From Phyto melanocephala (lineage: Eukaryota > Arthropoda > Insecta > Diptera > Rhinophoridae), in NCBI GenBank assembly GCA_941918925.1, contig OW799233.1:41082473-41146472 (forward strand): DNA of 64,000 nt, in the 5' to 3' direction. Position numbers and translations under genes: made by a program. The notes under the pieces were generated by a model. The model searched no databases and had not been told where the DNA came from. It saw only the letters and a list, made by a program, of their open reading frames with translations. The stretch's first letter is position 1. Every line of letters starts with the position of its first letter. Of this stretch, positions 46,570 to 58,778 are shown one piece after another.

Positions 46570-46950
46570 AATTTTGAGTAAAATTAACATAATTTATTAA
46601 TTTAATAATATTGAATTGATTTTTGGATTGAAGTTAAATCGTACAAAGATGCAGGTTACTTAAATCCCTTTGAAGCATTAGCTAATATTGCCGTTAAACT
46701 TTTGTCGCTCCCATGAATGTGTTTAAATCTAAAATACGCAACTGAATGTCTTTCAATTCAGTTAATGCCTTACTTCACATTAAAAATAGGCTTAAACGGG
46801 AAAATTCCTGTTGCGAAACCTACCAAATAGCTGATGAAGTAAATATCAATGATATTTATAAAGCATTACAATTTGAAATTAAGACTGTGTTGTGGCCAGA
46901 TGATAGTGATAATAGGTCTGTCTGCGTACACATATTTTGCATCATTTTAT
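46570..46950 (+). pseudogene. hAT transposase C-terminal dimerisation domain, remnant
   Basis: Plus strand: KSYKDAGYLNPFEALANIAV then KLLSLP, a stop, KIRN, then in a +/-1 frame MSFNSVNALLHIKNRLKREN and SCCETYQIADEV. The order FW..YK..G..NPF..LA..AV.LLSLP ... N.LS...V..LL.IK..LKR...CC is that of the hAT dimerisation domain (hATC), which holds the conserved C-terminal part of the enzyme. The catalytic and BED-finger parts are not visible. Two frame breaks. A start at 46746 would only give a broken 100-residue tail. Confidence 0.85.
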
Positions 46951-47656
46951 GCAAAATGTTACAACATCTTGCAAAATGTTGTCTGCCTACTCCAAATCTC
47001 TTACAGCGAGAGAGCCAAAAAGAAAATTTTTTGACAGTTGGAAGTTAGAGAACTTGCAAAATGTTGTTGGAGAAATTTCTGCTGCAAGATTTTGCAAGTA
47101 GTTTGAACAGCTGTTTTTATTTACTAATTATAAAATAATTTTTGTGAAACGAAAATAAAAATTAAAATTTAACAATGGCATAGGTAAGTAGATAGAATTG
47201 TGTTGATTTTTAACGTTTTTAAAAAATTATAATAAACATAACATTTTACTTCATGCTAGAAACGTCCAAATATACAGTGCTGTTGAAATATGTTGAAATA
47301 AATTTCTTACAATGCATCACTCCTGAGATATATTGTGAATTGATAATTACTATAATAATTTTTCCAATGTTTTTGTTTATTTTTATTTTCATATAAATAT
47401 ATGTATCTATGTAAATCTCTACTGACTGACTAAAAGATATTCGTTGTTTGATTTTTGTAAATTTTTTTGTTATTTATTCTGATATACATTTAAAAATGTC
47501 TTATTTTTAAAGAAATTTATAAAAATGTATAATTTTATTAAATAAAAAAAAATAATTTACAAATTATAAATTAAGTGCTTTTTTTTGAGAATGACGCGTT
47601 TTTTCCTGGGTTATGGTGCTTTTTGAAATTTTAAAGTTGACAACGCTGTTGGTAAT

Positions 47657-48292
47657 CCTTAAGAAATAAAATTGAAGGAACTGAATTCTTCACTTCATCA
47701 AAATTTTAGCTAAGTTTGGGAGTATGTTTCTGTAGCGGAATTTTTCATACCTTAAGAGCGCATAACATGCGAATTGGTCATACGTGTATACCTGTCATGG
47801 GTTTGGGCATTAGTGTCTTTTTTCTTCAAACTAGCCTAGCACAAAGCTCAAACAATCTACCTTTTGCCCAACTAGTTTGATAATTTTATTGCCAAATTTA
47901 TTATCAACTATTTAGCTCGACTTTGCAATTCGAACTTTTTAGACCTTTTTGTTTGATGTCCTTATATACTGATGCTATGCGAATAAAGCAAACTCTTACT
48001 TTGAGCAAGCTGTTCGTCAGAAAATAACCAGAACACCAAAAAAATTCTTGTTTTTAAGTCGCTTTTTGTACAAGCTGTCCCAGAATTAATAACACATTGC
48101 ATTTCGACATATATTCAATTCGACTAACTGTAAATTGGTAATATTTAAAGAAAGATCTGCACTTTTGAGGGTGCATCTTAAAATCTTTATTAAAAATACT
48201 CTGCAGAACATGAAGTGTTAAGTGTTTTTTATTATTATCCACATATGTTTTCACATTTGTTTCTTTAAACCAAATCTGTCGTAAATAATCTG
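47657..48292. other. Unassigned
   Basis: May continue the retrotransposon interrupted by the hAT element, but no motif can be read with confidence. Confidence 0.3.
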
Positions 48293-48960
48293 GAGGCTTA
48301 TTTTGAATTACGATGCGAAAATTGGTATTTTGTTAGACTTTCGCAATCGCAATTTATTTCAAATCGTAGCAATCATTGACAAAAAAAAAACTTACAGGCT
48401 AATATTAAAAAGAAAAACGTTCTTCATTGCATAACTTATCACTTGGCAGTTCGTTGCATATTAATATTAACTAGTTGTATAACTAATTATTTTTTTCCCA
48501 TCCTTCAGCTTTTCTAATATCTAGTTCTTTAGTTGACATTTGCCACAAAGTATTTGTCGACTGACGTGCATTTAGTGTTTTCAAACGGCCTCTTGCCAAT
48601 TGGCTGTGCTTATTCATAAATTCTATCATTATTTCAAATTGAAGCGGTTTGGTGTTCTTATTGCTTGCTTTCCTGAATTAAATAATAAATATATGATGAA
48701 TAAATAAATAAAATATTATCTTTCACCCACATGTTTGTACTTTGCGAATGCTATTTTGTTGTCGAATAAATTTTGCAAATTTAATATGTGGTTGACATTT
48801 GTTTTCGCCATGTAGAATACCGACTTGCAACCTTTTCGCATTCGAAATGTGATAAAAAAAAAAAGAAATTTTCGAATATCGCAATACAGAATAGCAATTG
48901 TTCGCATTTATGTATTTCCGCATCGCATTGACTTTCGCATTGCAATTCAGAATAAGCCTC
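48293..48960. mobile_element. MITE-like element, 668 bp
   Basis: Inverted ends of about 28 bp: GAGGCTTATTTTGAATTACG at 48293 and its inverse TGCAATTCAGAATAAGCCTC ending 48960, with further internal TTCGCA/TGCGAA motifs on both sides. No clear target duplication. Frames crossing it have no known domains. Confidence 0.75.
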
Positions 48961-50089
48961 ATGGCATTTGAAAAAAAGTTTACTCTGTAGTTATGCTGGT
49001 AAGTAATAAAATAACAATAAAATATATAATTTTTGACTAAACGGGGCATGAACTCGAGGGGTTCCCTTCTTTTTTGGCTTAACATCTTCGCTATTTTACA
49101 CACAAGAACCAGCTGTTTATTAGCATTTCCCTAAGATTCTTTGTAGTCAAAACTCTCGAATGCATTGTGCAAGGTATTTCTGCCGACTAAGTGAATGAAT
49201 TATTGAGAGCCAGAAGAGTTGTTGAGGTATTAACCGTTAAACGTATTAAGTTATTCTTGCTAAATCATAGTTGGGTAGATCTTAAATAAAAAACAGTCCA
49301 TCATTAAATATATTTATAAATATATTGTTGACTTAAAATATCTGCAAGTATAAAGTCATAATGTCAATGCACTTTGAAAAACCTTCACCAAATCAAACAC
49401 GATTGATAGGAAAAAATATATATAAAATTAGCCTTAAAAGAAACTAATTTTAGTGCAAATACGTGTAATAAGCTGCTTTTAGAAATAATATCCGTTCATA
49501 TCGAATACTACTTTTGCAAAGTAGTAAAAACTAAATACACGATGTTAAAAATGCAATGATATATTGTTAATTACAAAATGTACAGGAGATTGAAAACATT
49601 TGACCTTTTTAACGGTTTGGCTACTTCGTTTTGCAAAGAGTAACAAAAAACCTTAAATTGGCCATTTGCAAGACAAATAAAATACACTCGAAAAAAAATT
49701 TTTATTTCTTTACAGTTCCATTGTAATGTACTGTTGGTCATATTTTTGTATTAGTTTACAGTTTGTATGCTTGTTGTTGAAAATTTCCATCATAGGATTA
49801 TGTAAAATAACAAAATGTCATCTCATATATATAATCTATCGCATTAGATAGTCATACAGGGATGGGAAATAAATTTTTATTTTTTTTTTTGCAGGTCAAA
49901 AGAACTTTTTTTGCCTCCGAAATAAAAAAATATTATTATATTTTTAACTCATATGTTATGTAAGTTTCTTTAAAATTTGCTAAAGAATTTAACTAAAATA
50001 GAATATATTGATATGTTGTGCCTCTTGTTAAATGAAAATTTCTCAACTCATCTTAATATTTCTAATAATTCAAGAACACAGTTCATTTA
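48961..50089. other. No recognised feature
   Basis: AT-rich. The left end of a possible large inverted pair (TACACTCGAAAAAAAATTTT, about 49684) lies here; see findings. Confidence 0.35.
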
Positions 50090-50400
50090 ATATAATTCCT
50101 TAGGGATTTCGGGGTTTTATTCCTTAGGTATTCCCATTTCAGCATACTTCTTGTGTCTAATATGCCCAAATGTAGAACATTGAAAAAGTTAGTGTCCAAA
50201 AGTGTCATTCTCTTCTTTGCATGCTCTACATGTCGTCTCATCCTACAGTACCATGAGAGCTAGATGAGTTCTCAGCTCCGTATGACATGTCTTAACTCTA
50301 GTTAATCTTGTATGTATAGGAATAATCACTTCCTGAATCGTTTGGCGTATAATACGTCTTACCTTACGGTATAGGGAGTCATGTCAGATTGTTATTGTTG
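50090..50400 (-). pseudogene. Non-LTR retrotransposon C-terminal tail, relic
   Basis: Minus strand: RQTIQEVIIPIHTRLTRVKT then CHTELRTHLALM, a stop, DETTCRACKEENDTFGH, LFQCSTFGHIRHKKY. The CRxC...E..T..HL..C pattern is the Cys-containing tail behind the RNase H domain of R1/Loa/I-type elements. It may belong with the RT/RNase H relic at 51400-52800 on the same strand, separated from it by the plus-strand endonuclease fragment. Confidence 0.7.
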
Positions 50401-50624
50401 TAATCTTTATTTCATTGATTATGAGGAAACGGCGAGATAACTTTTTTTAGAAATTTTTTTGTAGGTAAATGAAGATGTTATCTTTCGTTTGATATACATT
50501 TCATATTGGTTGATATCTTTCTAATATTTAAATTTCTCAAATGAAAATTGTTTAAGCACATACACTCAAACATATGTGTGGTGTTTGGTTGAGTGTTTGA
50601 GTTTGTAGCGTGAACACAAACTAT

Positions 50625-51336
50625 GCTGCTGTTTCAGTGCTCACTCCCATGATATTATAACTGATTTTATACTCACGCAATGCGATTATCTAATGATCAG
50701 CGAGACATGGATGAAAATCAGTGATCCAGTGCAAATGGAAGGCCTCCAATTAATTTCACAATCCAACCATTATTTATCTTCCAATGCAGTCGCGAATATT
50801 CAACAACAACGTCGACGTGCTGCAGGAGTTGCAATTTATAAAAAAAAAAATCAACTTTAACAAACTGCATTTCAACACAAATTCATTGCTCACATCGCAG
50901 GCCTATTGATAGCAACGTTGGCGATATCTGCTTAGCAGAAATTTCAATTAATAACGAGGTCAAACTTGTAATTGGTACTGTGTATTTTCATCCAAATGTT
51001 TCTCAAGTAGACAAGGAAATGATGAAATGATGATGTAGTACATTAATGAAATATTCCCCCTGAACTACGCGAATCAACAGAGACTTCCCCGTTGATACAG
51101 ATGTCAGTATGCTTATTGGTGGTGATTTTAACACAAATATAACTTCAAATACCAGATGGGCGAAATATATGAGCGATACATTTAATTTGGATTATATTCG
51201 AAACGATGCTCCCACAACTATTGATAACACAACCATTGACTTTGTTTTTGCGAGAAATTTGAATGTTAATTTAAAAACATATTTATCCTATTTTTCCTAT
51301 CATAAGCCCATATTATCAAAAGTAACTTTCAAATAA
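50625..51336 (+). pseudogene. Endonuclease/exonuclease/phosphatase (EEP) domain fragment of a mobile element
   Basis: Plus strand: AHSHDIITDFILTQCDYLMI then SETWMKI (SETW holds the metal-binding Glu), RRRAAGVAIYKK, a shift, VGDICLAEISINNEVKLVIG then TVYFHPN, another shift, MLIGGDFNTNI (GDFN, catalytic Asp and Asn), and TIDFVFARNLNVN ... YFSYHKPIL at the end (the usual SDH is SYH). This is an APE-like EEP domain with the first motif missing and two or three frameshifts. Such domains occur in non-LTR retrotransposons and in Helentrons; the protein ends right after the domain, so a stand-alone or C-terminal EEP is possible. Confidence 0.85.
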
Positions 51337-51382
51337 TCAAATTGATTTGCGTTTGTTATTTATCATTTATCCTTACTCTTTT

Positions 51383-51440
51383 AATTTAAAAATATATTTA
51401 TCCTATTTTTCCTATAAGCCGAAGGCCTCGGACAACTGTC
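51383..51440 (+). repeat. Direct repeat and hairpin next to the EEP fragment
   Basis: ATATTTATCCTATTTTTCCT at 51393-51412 repeats the coding sequence at about 51279-51298. It is followed by GCCGAAGGCCTCGGAC, a short palindrome that could be the 3' hairpin of the EEP-bearing element. Confidence 0.5.
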
Positions 51441-52800
51441 TGCTGTTTTTTCTATTTCTCACGAATTGGGTGACCCTATAGTATGTTTGTCACCTTACTG
51501 ACAGCAGTATTTGATCACTATTTGACGTGTTCTTTTATCGCCAAAACTTTGTGTTCATATTTAGATACCTGAATGGATAAGGCAATCTTTAGCGTTATGG
51601 TATTCAAAAATTATCCCATTTTAAATTATTTTAAGGCTTACTGCTTTCCGATTATGCCGTGATTTCCAGGTATTCATATTATCTGTAGACATTCACAATT
51701 TGCATAGGACTTTATCTCACTCTCGCATTACAGTACATTTTGAGATTCAACTTTTCCATTTGTTGTTGTCTTGATAACTGATTTGCTTTTCATATGATAG
51801 AAGCTTCGTTATCAATCTTCTTCATACATTTACTGCGTTCCGTGGTTGCCATAATGTCAGCTTGGAAAACAGTTTTCTGATCTGGTATACCCAACTACTT
51901 ACCTCTTTTTTGGTTTATATCATAGAAGCCCATTCCAGTTCGGTGACCAGTCTTTAAACCGTTTGTATACAAATTGCTAATTGGGTACTAAATGCTCAAA
52001 TATATTTATCCTTTTCTCCCTTCTTTGTTTATATGGCAATAAAGTGAACGCTCTTGCATTTCATTGGAATTTTGTCACATGTTATACTTGTGATATTTTT
52101 AATTGGTAAGATGTCAATAATTCTTATCTATTAATAGGCATTCACCCATTGCAATAAGTTCGATTAACAGAACTGATTGTATATTCTAAGTAGCCTCTGC
52201 TAATGTGGTTTTCATACCACCGCATATATTAATACAAGTACTGACTTTGCATCTTTTAAAGAGGTTTTATATTAACCTTCTTATACAAAGTTTAACACCA
52301 TACTATCATGGCTTACATTAGGATCGGTTTATAATACTTGTGTGTAGCCACAATGTCAACTTTGAGCTTTTCGAACTTCTGAAAATTTGCTAAGTTTCTT
52401 AACCTTTCTCCACACTACTCTTAATGTGCTCTCTCTCAAGGATACGAGGATCAAATACTAATCCACAATATTTGACATTTTTATAAATCTGTATTGCCTT
52501 ATCTTGAAAGTTGTATAGTTATACACCAGTATCAATTTTATACCAGACAGTCGGGCTTAACCGACATAGGTCTGGTATTCGAGTTTTTTATATCTTTTCG
52601 ACGATTTACTCTCAGGTTTTCAACAAGAGGGACATTAAGTTTATTAGTTTACACCCTTTAGGATTCTTATAGGTTTTTTCTCCCGGTTTAGGTGCATACG
52701 CATACTTAAGGAAAGCCTGGAAAATGTTTGCTGGCCTCTTGTCAATTAGGTCAATGCTTTTCTACAGGACAATCCGAAAAATACCATTTGGTCCCGGTGG
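51400..52800 (-). pseudogene. R1/Loa-like retrotransposon RT and RNase H relic, internally deleted
   Basis: Minus strand, many stops: PAGTKWYFSDCPVE at the start, ANIFQAFLKYAYAPKPGEK, TYKNPKGCKLINLMSLLLKT (RT finger region, with xPISLxSFLLKT), then a jump past the palm to VKYCGLVFDPRILEREHIKS (the VKYLGVxLD thumb block), LTLWLHTSIIN, NICGGMKTTLAEAT (the CITGAMxTTPTAA block), and NLYTNGLKTGHRTGMGFYD, KTVFQADIMA (RNase H YTDGSK...TGxGxY and FQAEVxA). The RT catalytic Asp residues are deleted. The element type is judged from this order of blocks. Confidence 0.8.
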
Positions 52801-52937
52801 GTTATATGGCAAGAAACTATTTTACTAAAAAATATTTTAATTTTTTTATGTTACTCTGCAGAAACAGGCTTCTAACAACTTTTAAATTACAGATTTTTTT
52901 CTGCAACATACAACGAAAACAACATATATTTGGCTAA

Positions 52938-53110
52938 TTCACAAGGTTTCCTAAGTGTTGTATTTTCATAAAGTAATAGTTTTTAAAAGTCTTAAAAAAA
53001 GGTCTACAAGTTTTACAATAAACAATACAAAACTTTTCAATAATTTTAAAATTTTTGGAAAATTATGACTTTATGACAATACGACACTTAGGGCACATTT
53101 ATGAAGTCGC
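52938..53110. mobile_element. Family-C hairpin MITE, about 173 bp
   Basis: CCTAAGTGTTGTATTTTCAT (52950-52969) is repeated in inverse in ATGACAATACGACACTTAGG (53073-53092); pairing extends outward and inward to about 40 bases with mismatches. The outer TTCACAAGG and TGTCATAAAGT-type motifs are those of the copies at 3250 and 24548. Confidence 0.8.
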
Positions 53111-53891
53111 CAATTCTGTTCACAATTTAATAAACCAAAACTATATTCTAATAGACGATACAAAATACAATTGAGTGCTGTAAAATGCACAATTGTTAGG
53201 TTTTTAAACTTACAGCTATACACCGAACCTTATATGTTGCTTGGTTAGGTTTGAAGAATTTTTGCCGTTTATCTTTTATACTAAAACAATTTAATTTAAC
53301 TTTTGACTTAAAAAAACGAATGCCTTTGTTTATGCATTTATTTACATGTGTAATATGAAAACTACATGTATTTGTATGTACAGCAATTAAAAGTTTATTT
53401 TCCGAGTGTATCTTAGAGTACGAAAACCTCTAATAGACTTGCACTAACAATTTTAAGCAAGAATCAAATAACAGATCTAATAAAGTGATTTAAAATAAAA
53501 ATCTAATTATACTTCTTATATTACTTGTGTATTTTTTTTTAATTTCCTTCTTTGTAATACGACTATCAAACTCAAACCAAAAGCTTAAATTAACAACAAC
53601 AATATCATAAAAATAGGAGAGAATAGAACATTACCTAAACAGTGCGAAATGTTATAATAGAACAACATACATACATAAGTAAAAGACAGAAGGATTAACA
53701 TAAACTACACCGTTTCTCACAAAATAACTAAACAAACTTAAGAAATAATGTTGTTAACAAAAAAACTCTCACATGAACAGTTAGAATTCTTTTAATCAAT
53801 TTTTTTAATCTGATATAATTACAACAATTTACATTAATAGAGAGCGCCTGTTATAAGTCTAATAGAAATTAACATTATAATACGATGAATA
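53111..53891. other. No recognised feature
   Basis: AT-rich. Holds the right partner of the tentative large inverted pair (TTTTCCGAGTGTA, about 53399-53411). Confidence 0.35.
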
Positions 53892-54327
53892 AAGGCAGAA
53901 TTAGTCTTTACTTTCTGTTCCGTTCCGAATCAGCTGACTTCATTCTGTTAAATAGAAAATGTGTACAAGTCGTTAGTTGTTCTGTTACTTTCCGTGCCGT
54001 TGCGAACGAACCTGTAGAAGATAGAATTCAACGTTAAGTGACGGCCATTGAGAGAGAAACAGCTGATATTTAGGTGCCTATATTTTAAAGGTGGCTGCAA
54101 CATAGAGACTCTGTTTGCTTATAGATGAAATCTGACACAACAAATTTTTTTTTTTATGTACGGACTTTGACGAGAAAAATAAACAAAAAATATAATAAGC
54201 TTGTGTTTGTAAGATAACCTTGTAAATAAGGGCAGATGATTTTTTACAGAAGAAGTAACCTCAAAAATTAAACAACAGAACGGCACGTCACAGAACGACA
54301 ACAGAAAGTAAAGACTAATGAAGCCTT
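53892..54327. mobile_element. MITE, 436 bp
   Basis: ATTAGTCTTTACTTTCTGTT at 53900-53919 is exactly inverted at 54299-54318, with further imperfect pairing on both sides (AAGGC / GCCTT at the outer edge). Inside are GAGAAACAGCTGAT and TTTTTTTATGTACGGACTTTGAC, which recall family E (CAGCTG; TTTTTATGTATGGAGTTTGAC). No clear target duplication. Confidence 0.85.
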
Positions 54328-55395
54328 AAGTCCTAACATTACGCTTTAAACATTAAAGTCTTACATTGCTTTAGGTTAATATTGTCAAATCGACCAATTT
54401 TATTGGAGATTATTGTGGTACTTATAAGGAACAAAGGACCACTACTGTGTCCTGTGTGCGGTGTAGCTGAACACGCAAAAAAAACATGATTGTGATAATT
54501 ATAATCGAAGAGCCACACACTTACTAATATTGAATTGTGTGTTTGAGGTGAACACATATAATGGTTGAAATTTATCATTTTTAAGTTTAATTTAAATAAT
54601 CATATCATTACTGCAAATAATATGAACAATCTTTACTGTTTTCTGATACAAGTTATTGTTCATTGATGTTTTTAATATTGACTGTACTAAATTTTTAAAC
54701 TACAATATTTAAGATCAATATTATTTTATCGCTTATTTTAATGATATCTTGAATTTTTTCAATTTTTTTTATTAGTTTCTTCACACGTCAAACTAATAAA
54801 AATGTACTCAACAAGAAGAAGAAATGTTGAACACAAATTATTATTAAAAGTTATCATAGCTTGATTGCTCTGTAATCATCCCGTTGTTTCACACAACACT
54901 TAATGATTATTATTTTTAATATTAAATGCTTCCGAATATAATGTTAGTTTTGGAAAGACATTATACTATTTTCGTTACAATAATCAGTAGTCATACTATT
55001 TTTAAATGACAATCATATCCAAGTTGTAATGAAAGGTAAAAATTCAAACAAAAGCTTGATTGTGCTTTCAATAATCAAATATTGTTATAGAGTATATAAT
55101 ATGACTATCGTGATCATGTCGTAAACATTGTTTTTCTTTGCGTGTAGTCGCATAACCGGCAAGAATTTAAAAAAAGAACGGAAACCTAGAACCACACAGA
55201 TTGTGTGTTTTTTTTTATAATTTTTTAACCTTATAACCCCTTACTAGTTGAAGCAGTCTTTCATTGCTCGCCCTGACGATATTTTTGTTTGTATTTATTT
55301 TCGTATAAATTCTGATACTGTTGTTAGCGAAAGTTATAAGTTTATTGTTGTTTGTGAAATTTATTTTCCTTCTGTCTTATCCGTATAATCATGTA
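54328..55395. other. No recognised feature
   Basis: AT-rich, no frame or repeat found. Confidence 0.35.
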
Positions 55396-56171
55396 TTTTT
55401 ATACCCTTTACACAGTAAATAAAAGGGTATATATAGGTTTGTCATTCCGTGTGAAATTTCTACAATTTTCATTTCCGACCCCATAAAGTATATATTTTCT
55501 GAAAGCTTATGAATCGCGGAGTCGATTAAGCTCTGTCAGTCTGTCCGTCTGACCGTCTGTCCGTGTGTATGTTGAAATCAACTTTTTGAAGCCCCCCGAC
55601 ATAGGTTGGACCCGGGTAAGGTATTAAAATATCAGAAATATTCGGGAGTAGATCGGTATTGAAAATCAGAAACATCGGTAGATAAACAACAAAAACAACA
55701 TTACAAAAACAACATTACAACAACAACATACATACATACAAACGTGTATACTGGTTAGAGAAAACGTGGCATCGAATCCCAGCTGAGCCAAAAAAAATTT
55801 TTTTTAAATTTTTTTTAAATTTTTTTAAAATTTTTTTTTTTATTTTTTATTTAATATATTATTTATATTTTTATTATTATTTTTTATTATTATTTTTTTT
55901 TTTGTTTTTTTTTATTTTTTTTTTTGTTTTATATATATTATATAAATAATAATTTTTTTTTTTAATTTTTTTTTTAATTTTTTTTTTTGTTTTTTTAACA
56001 TACATACGTGAATTTATAATTTTACAATGGGACGTTTTTATATTTGTATGTTTTTATATGTTTGTATTTACGTATTTCATATGGGATGAATGGTGACACA
56101 AACCACTGTTATTGCATGTGAAGGGTATATAAGATTCGTCACGGCCGAATATAGCGCTCTTACTTGTTTTT
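55396..56171 (+). mobile_element. HINE-A copy
   Basis: Full-length, about 775 bp: TTTTTATACCCTTTACAC, CCCATAAAGTATATATTTTC, GTCTGTCCGTCTGACCGTC, AACAACATTAC repeat, tRNA-like block at 55745-55790, T-rich middle, GTGAAGGGTATATAAG, hairpin ATTCGTCACGGCCGAAT (one mismatch), GCTCTTACTTGTTTTT. Very close to the 41533 copy, except that it lacks the ACTACACGTT part before the 3' subterminal repeat. Confidence 0.9.
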
Positions 56172-58778
56172 ATTTTATGTTTAAAATAAGAAATCATAAG
56201 TAAAAGTATTCTATATGCTAACCCTGGTATTGAGGTACCTTTATGATAAATATTCCGAAAATCCATTTAGTAGTTTTTAAGCCAATCGAGACCACAAATT
56301 CAGACAGAAGGACAGACAGACAAAAAAATTTAACACCGAAATATTTTACAATTTTGTACAACAAAAATTCGAAAATAAATATCTAAATGGCTCTATGAGA
56401 TCGCTAATTTGAAGGAGATGCAAAAATATTTCAATTTAATTTAATAATTTTAATTCTTTTTTGGAAACAGTGTTTTAGGAATAAAACCGATAAACAAACA
56501 AAACCAAAGGCAGACAGGAAAACTAAGTTAAAATATTTTTGATAATTAAATGAAATGGGCATTTGACTTTTCTATTTGTTGCGCTTTATTTCGATTATTC
56601 GTTTTCTGTGCAACAGGTAAGTGCTTGTTGTTGTTATGTTAAGAGCGAGCTGTACAAAATGATAAACTATAACAGTTGCGGATTTGTTATAATCTTTTGG
56701 GGATTTGTAGCAGTTCTTTTCGTTTGTCCGTTGAGTTGGGTTTTTTTTCACAGTTTCATTCTTAAATAGCATTTGAACCTGTTGTACAGTTACATATACA
56801 GCAAACACGTCGTAGAAGGAAACAAAAAACTGCCCAACAAACACATCGATACACAGTTACACTATGCACAGGATTACTTTTTAATAGTCTAAAGTTTAAC
56901 TAAAGGTTGGTCTATCATTTCTTTAATTCTGGATACGGTGGCTTTGGGTGGTTGTGCTATTTGTTACAATAAATAAAGTGAACTGAACTGTAAGTCACAA
57001 GCAAAAAAAAAAAAATAAAAACGACAAAGCAAAGCTCAAATACTCCTCACCGGGTTTATAATGGCATTAAATTTGAAAGACAGAAAACGTGAGTTTCGGC
57101 AAAAACCAAATAAGCAAACAAGTGCATCTCTATGAATTTCTTAAAAAAAAAAAACAAAAATGAATAAACTCTGATTTACAATCATCACAATAATATCTGG
57201 CAAAAAAAAAACGTTAAAATAAAGAAACAAATAAAAAATGGCAACAGCTTTAACTATAATATTGTAACAAGTAAGTATACTTTCATACATACAAACACAA
57301 AATCGTATAAGGAGATTTGAAAACTGAGCAGAGTCACCTTACAACTAGGAGAGAATTAAAGGAGTTAGAAAAAGTTCTTTAGGAAAATTATAAACGAAAT
57401 TAGAACATGATTTCTGTTGAGAAAAATATTGTTTGTACAAGTTGGTTCATCACAGTTTTCCTTTTAAGTATTAAGAAATGTTTTGAATAGCAATTGCCAC
57501 GCAGACAGCTAGATATACTAGCCCCATTAAAAGACAACCTTTTTGAGGTTAAGAAATCTAAGAAGAAAAGAAAAAGAAAAATTTTTGGTCTAAGAAGACT
57601 CATTGCTTAAAATCGATTGTGCTCGAGTAATTACAAAATGAATGCACGAACTAATAAACCTGGAACGAGTGAATAATCCAAAAGTAAATAGATACACAAT
57701 CAAAGAAAATTCAAAAATCGATTTATAGGTTGTTGTACGAAATGATATTAACTAAAGAAATTATACCAAAATCAATTGTTAAAAGCTCTTCAAACTAAAA
57801 CAAACTTGAAATGCAAAAACTGATGCAAAATAATAAAACTGATTAAGGTCGACATAATAATAAACTATTTGATCTAGTACCTTTAACAAATACATATATT
57901 CTTGTTATATAAAATTTATCTGGCCATACAAAACACAATTTATCTTCACTACTTAAGAAGTACTCAACAAGTCAAATAAATTGTCGCTAAAAACCCTTAA
58001 CACAGTATAATGTAGGGTGTTAGCATCCATCCACCCAACTAAATTATTGCAAATCCGCAAACAATTCATCCAGCCATACAACCATCCATCCACTGAAATC
58101 TCCAGCCAGCCCAGACAAAAAAAAAACTAAAACAGCCAAGATCAATAACAAGCCCAAGTCATGGCTAAAATAACACACACAAAAAAAAAGAGAGAAAGAA
58201 ACTCCAACCAACCACCAAAATAACAATAACAACAGCAGCAAATTAATACGATCAAAATAAGAAATCGTAACAAAATGAATTGGTTTACAATTGAATTGGC
58301 ATTGTATCATTTAATGAAAACGAATTAAATTTTAAACAAAAAAAAAAAAAAAAAAAACTAAATAAAACATACAACTGAAACAAATCCAATGAATATGGCC
58401 AAGAGAAGATGAACCGCACCCATTTGCCGCCGACTTTTGTTTCCTTAAAAAAAAAACGTAGCAGCTACAATGTAAATCAACGTTTGCCAAACTATAAACT
58501 AACAGTTACCTTAAATTAATTAATTTAAATTGAACTTAATTAGATAAAAAAAAACCTGACTACCAAATAACAACGTCGTTATTTCTAGTTCAAAATCGCA
58601 TTTTGTTGAAACTAATTATTCTTTAAAAGCGAACAGTCAAGGAGAGAAACAGCTGCGATAGTAAAAGTCATTTTGCATTAATTTCACTGACAAAAGATAA
58701 ACTTAAATAGACATTTTAGGCAGATTGTTCTAATACTTAGAACATATTGTTTAAACACGAAAAAAATGTAAAAGTTAT
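56172..58778. other. Longest stretch without a recognised feature
   Basis: AT-rich with poly(A) runs, the longest at 58338-58357, and a GACAGACAGAC tract near 56310. The open frames here (68, 90, 67 and 88 codons) are low-complexity or mirror each other and have no motif. It could be host intron or intergenic DNA; no splice or exon evidence. Confidence 0.4.

Larger units (their letters stand above)
45908..47656 (+). mobile_element. hAT element, 1733 bp, with transposase remnant
   Basis: Element 45916-47648 has 14-bp inverted ends CAGCGTTGTCAACT / AGTTGACAACGCTG and an exact 8-bp duplication TTGGTAAT (45908-45915, 47649-47656). Subterminal GGTGATTTT motifs repeat at the left. It contains a hAT C-terminal domain relic and a family-E MITE, so it derives from an autonomous element by deletion and decay. 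Confidence 0.93.

Noticed and set aside
48723..49103. 126-codon minus frame
   Set aside because: Covers the right arm of a MITE and adjacent AT-rich DNA; no known domain and composition typical of chance frames.
58338..58357. Poly(A) tail of a processed pseudogene or retrotransposon
   Set aside because: No coding remnant precedes it and no target duplication was found; likely a simple homopolymer run.
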